Shown here piece by piece: positions 25,146-34,243 of a DNA stretch of 64,000 nt. Each line of letters starts with the position of its first letter. Position 1 is the first letter of the stretch. Origin of the DNA: JALRBM01 sp964615445 (GTDB taxonomy: Bacteria; Patescibacteriota; Saccharimonadia; Saccharimonadales; Saccharimonadaceae); the NCBI GenBank assembly GCA_964615445.1, contig CAZTOK010000002.1, positions 16,945-80,944 of the forward strand, written 5' to 3'. Made by a program: the position numbers and the translations under genes. The notes beneath the pieces are model-generated. The model had not been told where the DNA came from, ran no database searches, and saw nothing but the letters and a program-made list of their open reading frames with translations.

Positions 25146-25870
25146 CCCTTTCAGCGGGCATCCTTACCCGGCTTGAACGTGCTGAAAAACAAGCCCTGTC
25201 GTATCTGCCGAGCAAAGAGGTTGCAGAAAGTATTAAAAACAAATCGCTCGTTATGCTTGTCGCGCCAGCTGTAACTGGTAAAAGTCACCTCATTAAGGAG
25301 ATGGCAAAGCAGGATAGTGACTTTCATACCATGCCTATTTTTACCACCAGAGACTCGCGACCTGATGATGACCCACGTTATTTTCACATAATTCCTCATA
25401 CAGAAGAGGGACTCGGCAGGCTACTTGATAGCATCGAAGCAAAGCAGGTAGTACAATACGCAGTTCACCCTACTACTAAGCACATCTACGGTACTGTGGC
25501 AAGTGATTATCCTGGGCGCTTCAATCTCCTAGCCACGCTTTCACATACAGTAGCACCTCTTCAAAAACTTCCATTTGCAAGTACACATGTCATAGGACTC
25601 GTTACTGAACCACACACTTGGAAACAATGGTTCATTGCACGCTATCCAGACGTTAGTAGTGAACGAACAAAACGACTTAACGAGGCTATTTTTTCGCTTG
25701 AGTGGCTTATCGATCACGATACCGAGGTACATTGGGCAATTAATCGTCAAGACAAAGCATCTACCGTAGCCACGTCCATTATTAATGAGGTAAAATATAA
25801 TCAATCAAACGGGAAGTCGGGAAGCAAGATGGCAAAGGGTATGCTTGCCATAGCCCAAGCGCTTTTATAG
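25142..25870 (+). CDS. Guanylate-kinase-like P-loop protein
   Basis: 242 residues. P-loop APAVTGKSHL near residue 40 and a GMK-type GMP-binding segment FTTRDSRPDDDPRYFH near residue 70 (compare TTRxxRxGExxGxxYxF of guanylate kinase). The C-terminal half is divergent and longer than usual. It may phosphorylate a nucleoside monophosphate or sense one. ATGA overlap with xth upstream and 12 bases to the Nudix-MazG gene point to a shared nucleotide task. Catalytic competence is uncertain. Confidence 0.65.
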   Translation: MTLSAGILTRLERAEKQALSYLPSKEVAESIKNKSLVMLVAPAVTGKSHLIKEMAKQDSDFHTMPIFTTRDSRPDDDPRYFHIIPHTEEGLGRLLDSIEAKQVVQYAVHPTTKHIYGTVASDYPGRFNLLATLSHTVAPLQKLPFASTHVIGLVTEPHTWKQWFIARYPDVSSERTKRLNEAIFSLEWLIDHDTEVHWAINRQDKASTVATSIINEVKYNQSNGKSGSKMAKGMLAIAQALL

Positions 25871-25882
25871 CGGGAGAACAAA

Positions 25883-26752
25883 ATGACTGAAAAATTCTGC
25901 ACACTACTGTTTTTGCGAAAAGATGACCAAATTTTACTGGCCATGAAAAAACGTGGTTTTGGTGCCAATCGCTACAACGGCGTGGGCGGTAAAATTGAGC
26001 CGGATGAAACAATCGAACAAGCGCTTATACGTGAATGTCAGGAAGAGATTAATGTTACTCCAATACATTTTTGGCAGGTTGCCGAACACGATTTTATTCA
26101 AGAGGAAAGTGAAAAACCATGGCGCATGTATGTGCATGTTTTCTTTTGTGATGAATGGAAAGGTGAACCGGTTGAAACCGAAGAAATGGCACCCGAATGG
26201 GTAAATATTACCAACATTCCGTACGATACTATGTGGAGCGACGACCACCTTTGGCTGCCGCAGGTACTTGAAGGGCATAAAGTAGTAGGGAACTTTACGT
26301 TTGATGAACACGATAACCTACTTACTCATCAAGTCGACATCGTGAAGCAACTCCCACACGAAGCTGATACTCATCAGCAGTCCCCGATGACATTTCAACA
26401 AATGGCCGACACGATTTATGACTTTATGGAAGCGCGCGATTGGCATCATCAGTCACCGCGCAATCTTGCCGTCTCGCTCAGTCTAGAGGCAAACGAACTG
26501 CTTGAACATTATCAGTGGAGCGAACAGCCGAGTAGTACGACTGATGAACGTGCCGCCGAGCTTGCCGATATTCTTATTTATGCCTTTCACTATGCTGCCA
26601 TGGAGGGTATCGACATTCCCGCTGCTATCGAGAAAAAACTTGCAAAACAAGGCGAAAAATACCCAGCAAAAAGCTTTAAAGGCAAGTCAGAAACCGAACG
26701 ACGGGCTTCGTGGCTTGACGCCAAGCTTTCTTATAACAAAAAAGGCCTTTAG
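25883..26752 (+). CDS. Nudix hydrolase fused to a MazG-like pyrophosphatase
   Basis: 289 residues, two enzymes in one chain. Residues 1-155 are MTH1-like Nudix: GVGGKIEPDETIEQALIREC continuing into QEEINV gives a full Nudix box, and the RYNGVGGK and WNG-type neighbourhood suits oxidised purine dNTPs. From about residue 165, MTFQQMADTIYDFMEARDWHHQ, EANELLEHYQW and ELADILIYAFHYA are the RS21-C6/MazG-like all-alpha NTP pyrophosphatase with its acidic metal site. Both halves remove damaged or non-canonical nucleotides. GGGAGA ribosome site present. The direct fusion of the two house-cleaning activities is notable. Confidence 0.85.
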   Translation: MTEKFCTLLFLRKDDQILLAMKKRGFGANRYNGVGGKIEPDETIEQALIRECQEEINVTPIHFWQVAEHDFIQEESEKPWRMYVHVFFCDEWKGEPVETEEMAPEWVNITNIPYDTMWSDDHLWLPQVLEGHKVVGNFTFDEHDNLLTHQVDIVKQLPHEADTHQQSPMTFQQMADTIYDFMEARDWHHQSPRNLAVSLSLEANELLEHYQWSEQPSSTTDERAAELADILIYAFHYAAMEGIDIPAAIEKKLAKQGEKYPAKSFKGKSETERRASWLDAKLSYNKKGL

Positions 26753-26753
26753 T

Positions 26754-27488
26754 ATGAAAAAGTTTGCTGTTTTCGACATTGACGGAACGCTTTTTCGCTG
26801 GCAACTCTTTAGCGAGGTAGTATTCGAGCTTATGCAAGATGGCTACATCCCAAAAGAAGTAAAGACAGAAGTTGAGGCTAAAATGACCGAATGGCGCAAC
26901 CGCAAAACTGCCCATTCATTTCATGATTACGAAACGACCATTGTAAAAGCGTTTATTCCGTATATCACTAAGGTACCCGTTGCCGCTATCGAAGCAGCAG
27001 CAGATAAAATTCTGGCACGCGTAGGCAATCAAGTGTACATGTATACACGAAATCTAATTGCCCAGCTGAAAGAACAAGGGTATACCTTAATAGCAATTTC
27101 TGGCTCACAAGATGAAATCGTACAGCGATTCGCTAAACTTTGGCAGTTTGACATTGCACTTGGCCAAATGAACGACCAGAAAGAGGGAAAATACATTGGC
27201 ACCATCCCTGGTGGAAAGTTACTTGTTCTAAGAAAAGGTGAGATTTTGAAAGAAATCGTCAAGAAACATAATCTTTCCTGGAAAGAAAGTGTTGGCGTAG
27301 GTGATACACTCAGTGATGCCACAATGCTCGAAGCAGTAGAGCAGCCAATCGCTTTTAATCCAAATGAGCAACTATTTACTGTCGCTCAAAAACACGGTTG
27401 GCCAGTGGTAATTGAACGCAAAAACATGATTTACGAAATGGAGATGCAAAATGGAGCATACATATTGGCAAAAGCAGCTACCATCTAA
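26754..27488 (+). CDS. HAD-family phosphatase (SerB-like, subclass IB)
   Basis: 244 residues. Motif I FDIDGTLF at the N-terminus, motif II LIAISGSQDEIV, motif III lysine in EILKEIVKKHN and motif IV VGVGDTLSDATML. The helical cap between motifs I and II fits HAD-IB phosphoserine-phosphatase-like enzymes. It follows the Nudix-MazG gene by one base and overlaps the next gene by 38 bases, so it could remove the phosphate from released nucleotides. Substrate unknown. Confidence 0.85.
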   Translation: MKKFAVFDIDGTLFRWQLFSEVVFELMQDGYIPKEVKTEVEAKMTEWRNRKTAHSFHDYETTIVKAFIPYITKVPVAAIEAAADKILARVGNQVYMYTRNLIAQLKEQGYTLIAISGSQDEIVQRFAKLWQFDIALGQMNDQKEGKYIGTIPGGKLLVLRKGEILKEIVKKHNLSWKESVGVGDTLSDATMLEAVEQPIAFNPNEQLFTVAQKHGWPVVIERKNMIYEMEMQNGAYILAKAATI

Positions 27489-28245
27489 GCCGCTCCACCC
27501 CGATATTGAGTGGAACAAACCCGAGCAACGCTCACAGGCTGGCCGACTGGGCATAATTGGCGGCAATAAGCTTGGGTTTGCTGGTGTAGCTGAAAGCTAT
27601 AGTACAGCCTTACAAATCGGAGTAGGGGAAGTGCGAGTACTCCTCCCTGACGTGCTTAAAAAAACCATTCCCACCACTATTACCGACACTGTTTTTACCG
27701 CTACAAACCCTTCTGGGAGCCTCGCGCGGGACGCATTAATTGATATGCAAACACTTGGAAATTGGGCAGGTGAAATCCTTCTTATTGGAGACGCGGGACG
27801 TAATAGCGAAACGGCTATTGTATATGAAGATTTTCTGCACGATTATAGCGGACCACTTACTATAACTCGTGATGCCGTCGATCTTATTAAAAACAGTACC
27901 GGTGCAATCGTAGAGCGGCCAAATACACTCCTAGTTGTATCATTCGCCCAACTGCAAAAAATATTTCAAAACGTATATTATCCAAAGATACTCACATTCA
28001 GTATGCAGCTTACCAATCTCGTTGAAGCACTACATAAATTCACTATTTCATATCCAGTAAGTATTGTTGTCCTTCATAAAGACCATCTCGTAATAGCCAA
28101 CGAAGGTAATATCATCACTACAACTTGGGAAAATCCCATGGCTATATGGCGAGGAAATACTGCAACTAAAGCGGCCAGCTATTGGCTATGGAATCCTGGT
28201 GCACTTCTGCAAGCAGTTGCCACTGGTGTGATAAGTACCGCTTAG
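27451..28245 (+). CDS. NnrD-like carbohydrate-kinase-fold protein
   Basis: 264 residues. RLGIIGGNKLGFAGVAESYSTALQIGVGEVRVLLPD matches the N-terminal part of the YjeF C-domain/NnrD family (ADP-dependent NAD(P)H-hydrate dehydratase). The conserved GTGDVLAG loop near the C-terminus is replaced by WRGNTATKAASYWLWNPGALLQAVATG, so repair activity is doubtful. Last gene of the xth operon, overlapping the HAD gene by 38 bases. Could be a degenerate or re-purposed sugar/nucleotide-binding protein. Confidence 0.55.
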   Translation: MEHTYWQKQLPSKPLHPDIEWNKPEQRSQAGRLGIIGGNKLGFAGVAESYSTALQIGVGEVRVLLPDVLKKTIPTTITDTVFTATNPSGSLARDALIDMQTLGNWAGEILLIGDAGRNSETAIVYEDFLHDYSGPLTITRDAVDLIKNSTGAIVERPNTLLVVSFAQLQKIFQNVYYPKILTFSMQLTNLVEALHKFTISYPVSIVVLHKDHLVIANEGNIITTTWENPMAIWRGNTATKAASYWLWNPGALLQAVATGVISTA

Positions 28246-30203
28246 TAGATAGTTTCTTGACGGGGGATTTTTACTTCAACTGGAGTACTGCGGTCGGTAG
28301 TAGTGCCGTCACCAAGCTGACCAGTGTTATTGCGGCCAACAGCATATACACGACCATTATCTCCTAAAATAAAAGCACTGTACTCATCGCTATTTTCAAT
28401 CGCCACTGCTTTCACACCACTTGGCAATGTCATTTTTTGAAAAGCACTCGCACAAGAGGTTGTCGTTGAACCACGGCCCAACTTTCCATACGTATTATCG
28501 CCTGCAGCCCACACATTACCCGCCGTTGTAATCACCATCACTGAATTCATTTGGTAGGTAGCCTCAATATTCATTGCATAATTTGCTGTTTCGCCGCCCA
28601 AGACCGAAGGATTGTAATACCAAGTTGCGTAGTCGTTGCAGTTGCCCGTACCCAGTTCACCGTAGCCATTATCACCAATACAGAATAAACCACTTTCCGT
28701 AGGGCGGTCGGTAGCAATGACGCATATTGCATGACGCGTTTGACCACCTTCGCCAATACTCAGAACACGCCCAAACGCACCAGCAGCAATTTGGCGAGGA
28801 GTCGAATAACAGTTATAACTACCGCTTGCCGCGCAGGAGCCAGTAAAGGCACCGTCGTTCGCTGTTCCGGCGGCATTGTAACCACTGAAATAGACATTAC
28901 TTGCCGGCGGTTCAGAAGAATTAAAGAATATTCCTTCAAATCCTGAGTGGTACGTCAGGATGATATCTGTCACAATCGGATTACTCGAAATAATCGCACG
29001 ACCAGGAATAGACTCGCCGATCCATACGTTTGTCGTAAAGTTGCCATGACCTAATTGACCAAGTTGATTACTCCCCGCACAATACGCTTGATTATCTGAG
29101 GCAATGACACAGGTAGTTGCATCTTGGTTGAATACTTTTTTTACCGTAAGAGAAGAGGCGCTTCCCGAAACCGGTCCAGGACTCGCAAGGTCAAGACGAA
29201 ACTTTGTTGGCGCGGACATTGGCGAGGGGTTTCCATTTGTTGCCGCATTGCCCAGACCACCAGCGTCATTCATACCAGCACAATACGCTTGACCGTCTGA
29301 AGCGATAACACACATACTGTCAGTACCATACCCATTGACCGATGCGTCTACAGCCGTGAGACCTGCCGAAAGTGCAAATCTTTGCCATGTCGTTCCGCTC
29401 AAGAATCCACCCGTTCCACGACAATATACTTGATCTCCAAGCGTACTATTAGTGCCTAAAATACAGACAATACTTGCACCCTGTCCAGAGTTGAATACCT
29501 TTTTAGCTCGCTGTACGCCACTTGGGAGTACCATTTTTATAGGAGTACTAACAGTATTACCAAGGTTTTGACTGGCATCGCCAAGCTGATAGCTTGTATT
29601 ATCGCCCCATCCATATAGCACGCCATCGCTAGAAAGCATATAACCATCATGCCCCTGATAACCCACACCCACAGAAGGGTCCTTCCAGCCGGCACCACCA
29701 GCAATTTGTGGCGCGTTATTGTAGCGACTATTGTCAACGTTCGTTGCGGTATATGTACGCCATACTTGGGTCGAATCGGAGGTGCGCACAAGTTGAACAG
29801 ACCCATTTGCCACAATACGCAGAGAACTTGAAACGCCAACCGTTGGAAGTCCAACGGTATACGTCGTACGAATAATACCGTTGTTCACAATATAGTTGCT
29901 CAAACTACCAGATACAGTTCCAGCACAATCAGTGTTTGGCTGAAGTGGTTTTGCGTCCGTCCAGGTAGGGGAGTAACTACTTACTTTTAAGCAAGCCCTG
30001 GCTGCTGCAAGACCAGACTCAGATGCCTCACGTGCAAGTTGGTTGTAGTACTGACTTGCAAGCGCATTTGTAATAGAACTTACCGCTGTCACCGCTGTTA
30101 TTAATACCATCAGCATAATCACTGATGCAACAATAATGGTTGGAAGGGCAAATCCATCCGTTTGAGAATGCGGCTTAACCATATGCTTCATTGAGTTCAT
30201 CAT
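28242..30203 (-). CDS. PilX-like pilin fused to an RCC1-type beta-propeller
   Basis: 653 residues. The N-terminus has a prepilin-like peptide ending at Gly17 followed by FALPT and a hydrophobic helix (about residues 18-45), then NQLAREASESGLAAARACLK: a PilX/PilV-type minor pilin core without the usual Glu5. After about residue 150 come repeated RCC1-like motifs, for example YGWGDNTSYQLGD, YCAGSNQLGQLG, FCIGDNGYGELGTG, WAAGDNTYGKLGRG and YAVGRNNTGQLGDGT, giving a seven-bladed-propeller-sized domain with many cysteines. It is probably a pilus-tip adhesin. TACACT lies eight bases upstream of the ATG. No other pilus genes are in the window. Confidence 0.75.
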   Translation of the reverse strand: MMNSMKHMVKPHSQTDGFALPTIIVASVIMLMVLITAVTAVSSITNALASQYYNQLAREASESGLAAARACLKVSSYSPTWTDAKPLQPNTDCAGTVSGSLSNYIVNNGIIRTTYTVGLPTVGVSSSLRIVANGSVQLVRTSDSTQVWRTYTATNVDNSRYNNAPQIAGGAGWKDPSVGVGYQGHDGYMLSSDGVLYGWGDNTSYQLGDASQNLGNTVSTPIKMVLPSGVQRAKKVFNSGQGASIVCILGTNSTLGDQVYCRGTGGFLSGTTWQRFALSAGLTAVDASVNGYGTDSMCVIASDGQAYCAGMNDAGGLGNAATNGNPSPMSAPTKFRLDLASPGPVSGSASSLTVKKVFNQDATTCVIASDNQAYCAGSNQLGQLGHGNFTTNVWIGESIPGRAIISSNPIVTDIILTYHSGFEGIFFNSSEPPASNVYFSGYNAAGTANDGAFTGSCAASGSYNCYSTPRQIAAGAFGRVLSIGEGGQTRHAICVIATDRPTESGLFCIGDNGYGELGTGNCNDYATWYYNPSVLGGETANYAMNIEATYQMNSVMVITTAGNVWAAGDNTYGKLGRGSTTTSCASAFQKMTLPSGVKAVAIENSDEYSAFILGDNGRVYAVGRNNTGQLGDGTTTDRSTPVEVKIPRQETIY

Positions 30204-30242
30204 AGCACCCTAGTGTATGCTCGACAAGCACGACTACCACGT

Positions 30243-30271
30243 AAAAAAGCGACAAAATTAGTCGCTTTTTT
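30243..30271 (-). terminator. Terminator of the tRNA-Leu gene
   Basis: AAAAAAGCGAC and GTCGCTTTTTT around a 7-base loop. Symmetric, so it can act on both strands. Confidence 0.8.
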
Positions 30272-30274
30272 ACG

Positions 30275-30361
30275 TGGTACCGCGAGCCGGACTTGAACCG
30301 GCACGAGCGAAAGCTCACAAGATTTTGAGTCTAGCGTGTCTACCAATTCCACCATCGCGGC
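30275..30361 (-). tRNA. tRNA-Leu (anticodon CAA)
   Basis: Minus strand. The 7-bp acceptor stem GCCGCGA/TCGCGGT (first pair G-U) is followed by a discriminator A and an encoded CCA. D arm GGTGGAATTGGTAGACAC; anticodon loop CTCAAAA gives CAA, decoding UUG; a long variable arm GTGAGCTTTCGCTC fits a class II tRNA; T arm GGTTCAAGTCC. The anticodon stem has one T-T mismatch. A terminator follows at once. Confidence 0.92.
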
Positions 30362-30420
30362 ATATAGGTTAGCACCTAACACCAATGTATTGTACAATAG
30401 ATACTAGTAGGAATCCATAG

Positions 30421-31671
30421 ATGAGACCAGACGATCCAACCAATAGGCGAGTGGGCACGCCGCTGATACCCCAGCGATCGCTTCTTCAACCGCCACACCC
30501 ACCAGCCCGGAATACCGATAGCCAAGCTGCCGCTAACGTTGTGCGCGGTCAGCTTAATAGTATTTATAGTGGCAACACCTCAACACCAACTCCCCAAACA
30601 ACTCCCGTTGCCGTTGCCCAAGATGCCTCTGCACAAACTATTGACGAAACACTCAAAAAAGATGAGACATACGGCCGCACCCACGCCTCGGATGCAACAG
30701 ACATTCAAGAGGATCAGTGGAAAAAATACCACAGCGCATGGCAGGAATACTATCAAAAATACTACGAGCGATATTATGTTACTCAGGTATATCAAGCTCG
30801 TCAGGCACTTGAAGCTAAGGCTGCCGAGACAAAAATAGCTCACGCTCAACCCCAAGCTTCTCGTCCAACGGAAGTACTTACAAAAGAAGAAGCCGTACAC
30901 GACCTCAAAGGACGGTTGCTTGAAAATATTAAAACGTCAGCCAAAAAAGTACGAAAAAGCCGGCATTTCGTCCCTATCACTGCAGCCTTATGCGTTATGT
31001 TAGTATTCGTGTTCTTACAATACAATCGTGTTATTTTTGCTAACGTTGCGGCATATATTAGCCCTGGCGACATTGACCCAGCAAATATCATCGTTGATCC
31101 TTCAACCGATGTTGTCGTAAGTAATGACCCTAAATTAATTATTCCAAAGATTAATGTCGATGTACCCGTTGATTACACCGCTCAGCCCGATTACAACTCG
31201 CAGATGCAAGCCATGTCGCACGGCGTGGCTTACTTTGGTATTCCTGGCGCCAATAGTAAACCTGGTCAAATCGGCAACACTGTCCTTGCAGGCCACTCTA
31301 GCAATGACCTCATCGACCCAGGCAGCTACAAATTCATTTTTGCTCGACTCGACCAACTGACTACCGGTGATGCGGTATATCTTAACTACAACGGTAAGCG
31401 CTATATGTACACTGTTACGAGTAAATCAGTTGTAAAGCCAACCGACGTGCAAGCGCTCATTTATAAAACCGACAAGCCCATCTTGACACTGCTTACTTGT
31501 ACGCCGCTCGGTACAGCCCTCAATCGTCTTCTTGTTACCGCTGAACAAGTAAGTCCCGACCCTAAAAATGCCACCCCTGCGCCGTCAAACGGCTCGTCTG
31601 GCACGCCAGCCTCGATACCGGGTAACTCGCCAACGATCGTTGAACGATTATTCGGCGGCAATGGCAACTAA
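30421..31671 (+). CDS. Sortase with long N-terminal cytoplasmic region
   Basis: 416 residues. Pro/Gln-rich cytoplasmic region to about 180, one membrane helix (about 182-200, ITAALCVMLVFVFLQ), then a sortase domain. Catalytic residues are visible: His in VLAGHSSND, Cys in LTLLTCTPLG and Arg in ALNRLLVTAE. KINVDVPVDY and YFGIPGANSKPGQIGN fit class D/E-like housekeeping enzymes. It joins LPxTG-like proteins to cell-surface acceptors; no substrate with such a signal is seen in the window. The C-terminal Pro/Ser tail is extra. Ribosome site TAGGAAT upstream. Confidence 0.9.
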   Translation: MRPDDPTNRRVGTPLIPQRSLLQPPHPPARNTDSQAAANVVRGQLNSIYSGNTSTPTPQTTPVAVAQDASAQTIDETLKKDETYGRTHASDATDIQEDQWKKYHSAWQEYYQKYYERYYVTQVYQARQALEAKAAETKIAHAQPQASRPTEVLTKEEAVHDLKGRLLENIKTSAKKVRKSRHFVPITAALCVMLVFVFLQYNRVIFANVAAYISPGDIDPANIIVDPSTDVVVSNDPKLIIPKINVDVPVDYTAQPDYNSQMQAMSHGVAYFGIPGANSKPGQIGNTVLAGHSSNDLIDPGSYKFIFARLDQLTTGDAVYLNYNGKRYMYTVTSKSVVKPTDVQALIYKTDKPILTLLTCTPLGTALNRLLVTAEQVSPDPKNATPAPSNGSSGTPASIPGNSPTIVERLFGGNGN

Positions 31672-31735
31672 CCATCTTGTTTTGGTGAGCCATCTTTTTT
31701 ACGATAGATAGGGGATATCCAACAAAGGAGTAAGG

Positions 31736-32581
31736 GTGTTCTTATCACCACAGGAAGAGCTTCGAATTGCATCGGATTTCGCCTGCGAAACCGACGCTAC
31801 TATGCAAAGCATCTTCTTTGGACCGGACATTCCGGTAGTCGTCAAACCTGACGGTACAGCATGTACACAAGCCGATTACGATATCAACGAAGCAGTGGTG
31901 TCATTTTATGGACAACGTGGTATTCGGGTAGCAGGTGAGGAAGGCGGCTCAGCCTCCTTTGGCGAGCAAGATATCATGGTGCTCGACCCATTGGACGGTA
32001 CGAATAACCTGATCGATCGTAACAAAATGCGTGCCCGAACCTCTACAGCCATGTTTTCACTTGCATGGGTGAAAGACAGGCCAGTTATGGGCGTGGTTCG
32101 TTCGGCGCTTCTTTATTACCCCTTTACCATCATGGCTCTCGAAGGCGAAGGTACATTTTGCGAGGTACGAAATATCGACAGACTCGTTAATCCGGTACGT
32201 GTATCTACTGCTTCGCGCGGTATTGTCCTAACGTCTGACGCCGGTCCTCAACAAAAGGCGATTAACCAGCGGCTAGAACGTATGGGCTTTACGCCGCTCG
32301 TTCTTCAGGGCTCAGTTTTTAAAGCGGTGGCACTAGTATGTCCAAACATACTTAACCTGTACGAGCCTGGCCTTACCTCTACGAATGACCACATCGTCGG
32401 GTTTGTCTCACTTACCGCACAGCTGCACGATTTTGCAGCCACATCGGTAATTGTTCGTGAAGGCGAAGGAATTGCCACACACGGTGACGGAACTATGATT
32501 ACGTCACAGCCAAAAATGGGCTGCATAATGGCAAATACCCCTAGGGTTCATGAATGTCTGCTTGACGCTGTTAATGGATAA
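31736..32581 (+). CDS. Inositol-monophosphatase-family phosphatase
   Basis: 281 residues from a GTG at 31736 with AAAGGAG upstream. Lithium-sensitive phosphatase motifs: VAGEEGGS (metal Glu) and VLDPLDGTNNLID (DPxDGT), with the late Asp region less clear. The family includes inositol monophosphatase, fructose-bisphosphatase and CysQ (PAP phosphatase). CysQ or IMPase roles cannot be separated by eye. Codons are somewhat GC-richer than the neighbours. A long hairpin closes the gene. Confidence 0.8.
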   Translation: MFLSPQEELRIASDFACETDATMQSIFFGPDIPVVVKPDGTACTQADYDINEAVVSFYGQRGIRVAGEEGGSASFGEQDIMVLDPLDGTNNLIDRNKMRARTSTAMFSLAWVKDRPVMGVVRSALLYYPFTIMALEGEGTFCEVRNIDRLVNPVRVSTASRGIVLTSDAGPQQKAINQRLERMGFTPLVLQGSVFKAVALVCPNILNLYEPGLTSTNDHIVGFVSLTAQLHDFAATSVIVREGEGIATHGDGTMITSQPKMGCIMANTPRVHECLLDAVNG

Positions 32582-32591
32582 ACTCTTCGCC

Positions 32592-32636
32592 AGAGACAGT
32601 GCGACGCGTGTAAAATGCATGCGTTGCACTGTCTCT
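32592..32636 (+). terminator. Long terminator hairpin
   Basis: AGAGACAGTGC and GCACTGTCTCT arms with an inner ACGCGTG/TGCATGCGT pairing. It separates convergent genes. Confidence 0.75.
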
Positions 32637-32653
32637 AAAAATAACTGCAACTT

Positions 32654-34120
32654 TTATACAATAAGTGTGACACGCTCAAGATGATACACACCATCGGCCG
32701 TTTTAGAGATACCATAGAGATATTTTCCATTTGGACTTACGCTAGCGCCAAATCCAGGCACAACCGGCATTATATCTTGTTGATTCGCACCATCAAATTC
32801 ATAGAGTCTTATAGTACCGTCACGATCACTCCACACCGTGTAGCCGTCTAGCCATTGCAACTGTGAAGTGACGTCGCTCGTCCCTTTTAGTGCCGTCTTG
32901 GTTGTTTTTTGGAGTTCAATGTCATAGGTTTCAAATACGCCGCCGTTTTGAGCTACTACAAATCGCCCATCTGTTTTTATAGAAAGATACTGCGCGCCAC
33001 CCGGCAAATTCATCGTTGTCACCGCATGTAGGGTTGGATTAGTAGCTTGATCGCTCGGCAAACTCCCTTTCAGCACCTCAATTGCATCACCGTACGCTAT
33101 TGCCTCATACTGATCGCCAAAATAGCTACTAATAGCAATGCTAAGTGGTGTCTGTCCGTCATCCGTAAAAGAGCGAACCGTTTTTGGTGCCGCGGCGCCA
33201 TCACGATAATACCCGACCGAACGAGCTTTAGTTGTTTGGTCCACATGCGTCGTATATGCAATATCCGTGTTGTTATAAAGGGAAAAATCAGCCACGTTTG
33301 TAACAAGCGGACGAGAAAGCGTTGCGGCACTCATATCAATCTTACGCACATCATTACCAATCTGCGCATAAAGAACCATAGCGTTTGAACCGCTAAATAA
33401 CACCTTGGAGGGGGTGATGCCAAGTAGTGTCGTGATATTTTTCGTATTTGCCGCGTTTTGCGAATCAAGCAGTAACCATTCGGTACTTGAGGCATCATAC
33501 ATATGTTTTACAAGAAGATACCGACTGTCCGCATCCCAGCTTACAAAGCTGAAAGCTTGATTTTTCGAGTCTGCCGGATGTGTATATGCGGCCGTAGGAA
33601 TATCAATTATTTTTGCCGCCACCGTATCTTGACTCAGATCATCAAGTTGGATTTGCGGCGTAGAGGCATCTTCTTTTACAGCCATCCATTTATTGTCTGG
33701 CGAGGCAAGCGCACCAGTAACGTTAGCATAGTGGAGAACATTCGAAGGAGTAAGTGTCGTTGGAATAAGCCTTGTATAGTTAAGCCATAAAACACTCCCC
33801 GCCAAAACGTCTACCGATTTTTGCCATGTACGATAGCCACTTTTTTCCATCGTAACAAAGTGTTGTCCAGCAATCATAGTTGTTTTTGAAGGGGTGCGAG
33901 CGCCAAATGCCATACCGTCAATCGTTACAGCCGCTCCACTTGGTTTTGAATCAAACTGCACTAGACCACCTTGCTCAATCTTGCCATCGCTTCGATTAAA
34001 CTGGTAGCCTAACATAACAAATACAAGCAGTGTCACCAGGCTAAGAATAGCCACACACATAAGCGCATATACAATGGTACGCTGCACAAGTTGTTTGCGT
34101 TTTGATGGAGAACGATACAT
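32654..34120 (-). CDS. PEGA-domain membrane protein with propeller-like C-terminal region
   Basis: 488 residues. Basic N-terminus, one membrane helix (about residues 15-40), then a PEGA domain (VQFDSKPSGAAVTIDGMAFGARTP, HFVTMEKSGYRTW). The rest is made of repeating beta-rich units (for example ASPDNKWMAVKED, WLDGYTVWSDRDGTIRLYEF, VSPNGKYLYGISK) like a WD40/TolB propeller. It is anchored outside the membrane, probably binding cell-wall material. TATAAT lies 11 bases before the ATG. Common architecture in Patescibacteria; exact role unknown. Confidence 0.75.
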   Translation of the reverse strand: MYRSPSKRKQLVQRTIVYALMCVAILSLVTLLVFVMLGYQFNRSDGKIEQGGLVQFDSKPSGAAVTIDGMAFGARTPSKTTMIAGQHFVTMEKSGYRTWQKSVDVLAGSVLWLNYTRLIPTTLTPSNVLHYANVTGALASPDNKWMAVKEDASTPQIQLDDLSQDTVAAKIIDIPTAAYTHPADSKNQAFSFVSWDADSRYLLVKHMYDASSTEWLLLDSQNAANTKNITTLLGITPSKVLFSGSNAMVLYAQIGNDVRKIDMSAATLSRPLVTNVADFSLYNNTDIAYTTHVDQTTKARSVGYYRDGAAAPKTVRSFTDDGQTPLSIAISSYFGDQYEAIAYGDAIEVLKGSLPSDQATNPTLHAVTTMNLPGGAQYLSIKTDGRFVVAQNGGVFETYDIELQKTTKTALKGTSDVTSQLQWLDGYTVWSDRDGTIRLYEFDGANQQDIMPVVPGFGASVSPNGKYLYGISKTADGVYHLERVTLIV

Positions 34121-34243
34121 AGGTCATATTTATTATAGCAACAACGACGGAAAAGCACTTGCATATTTTCCGCGCTTTACCTACTATGAAATATAAGAAA
34201 CCATAAAGGGAATCGCTCTCTTGTTGGAAGTAGGGGACACAGC

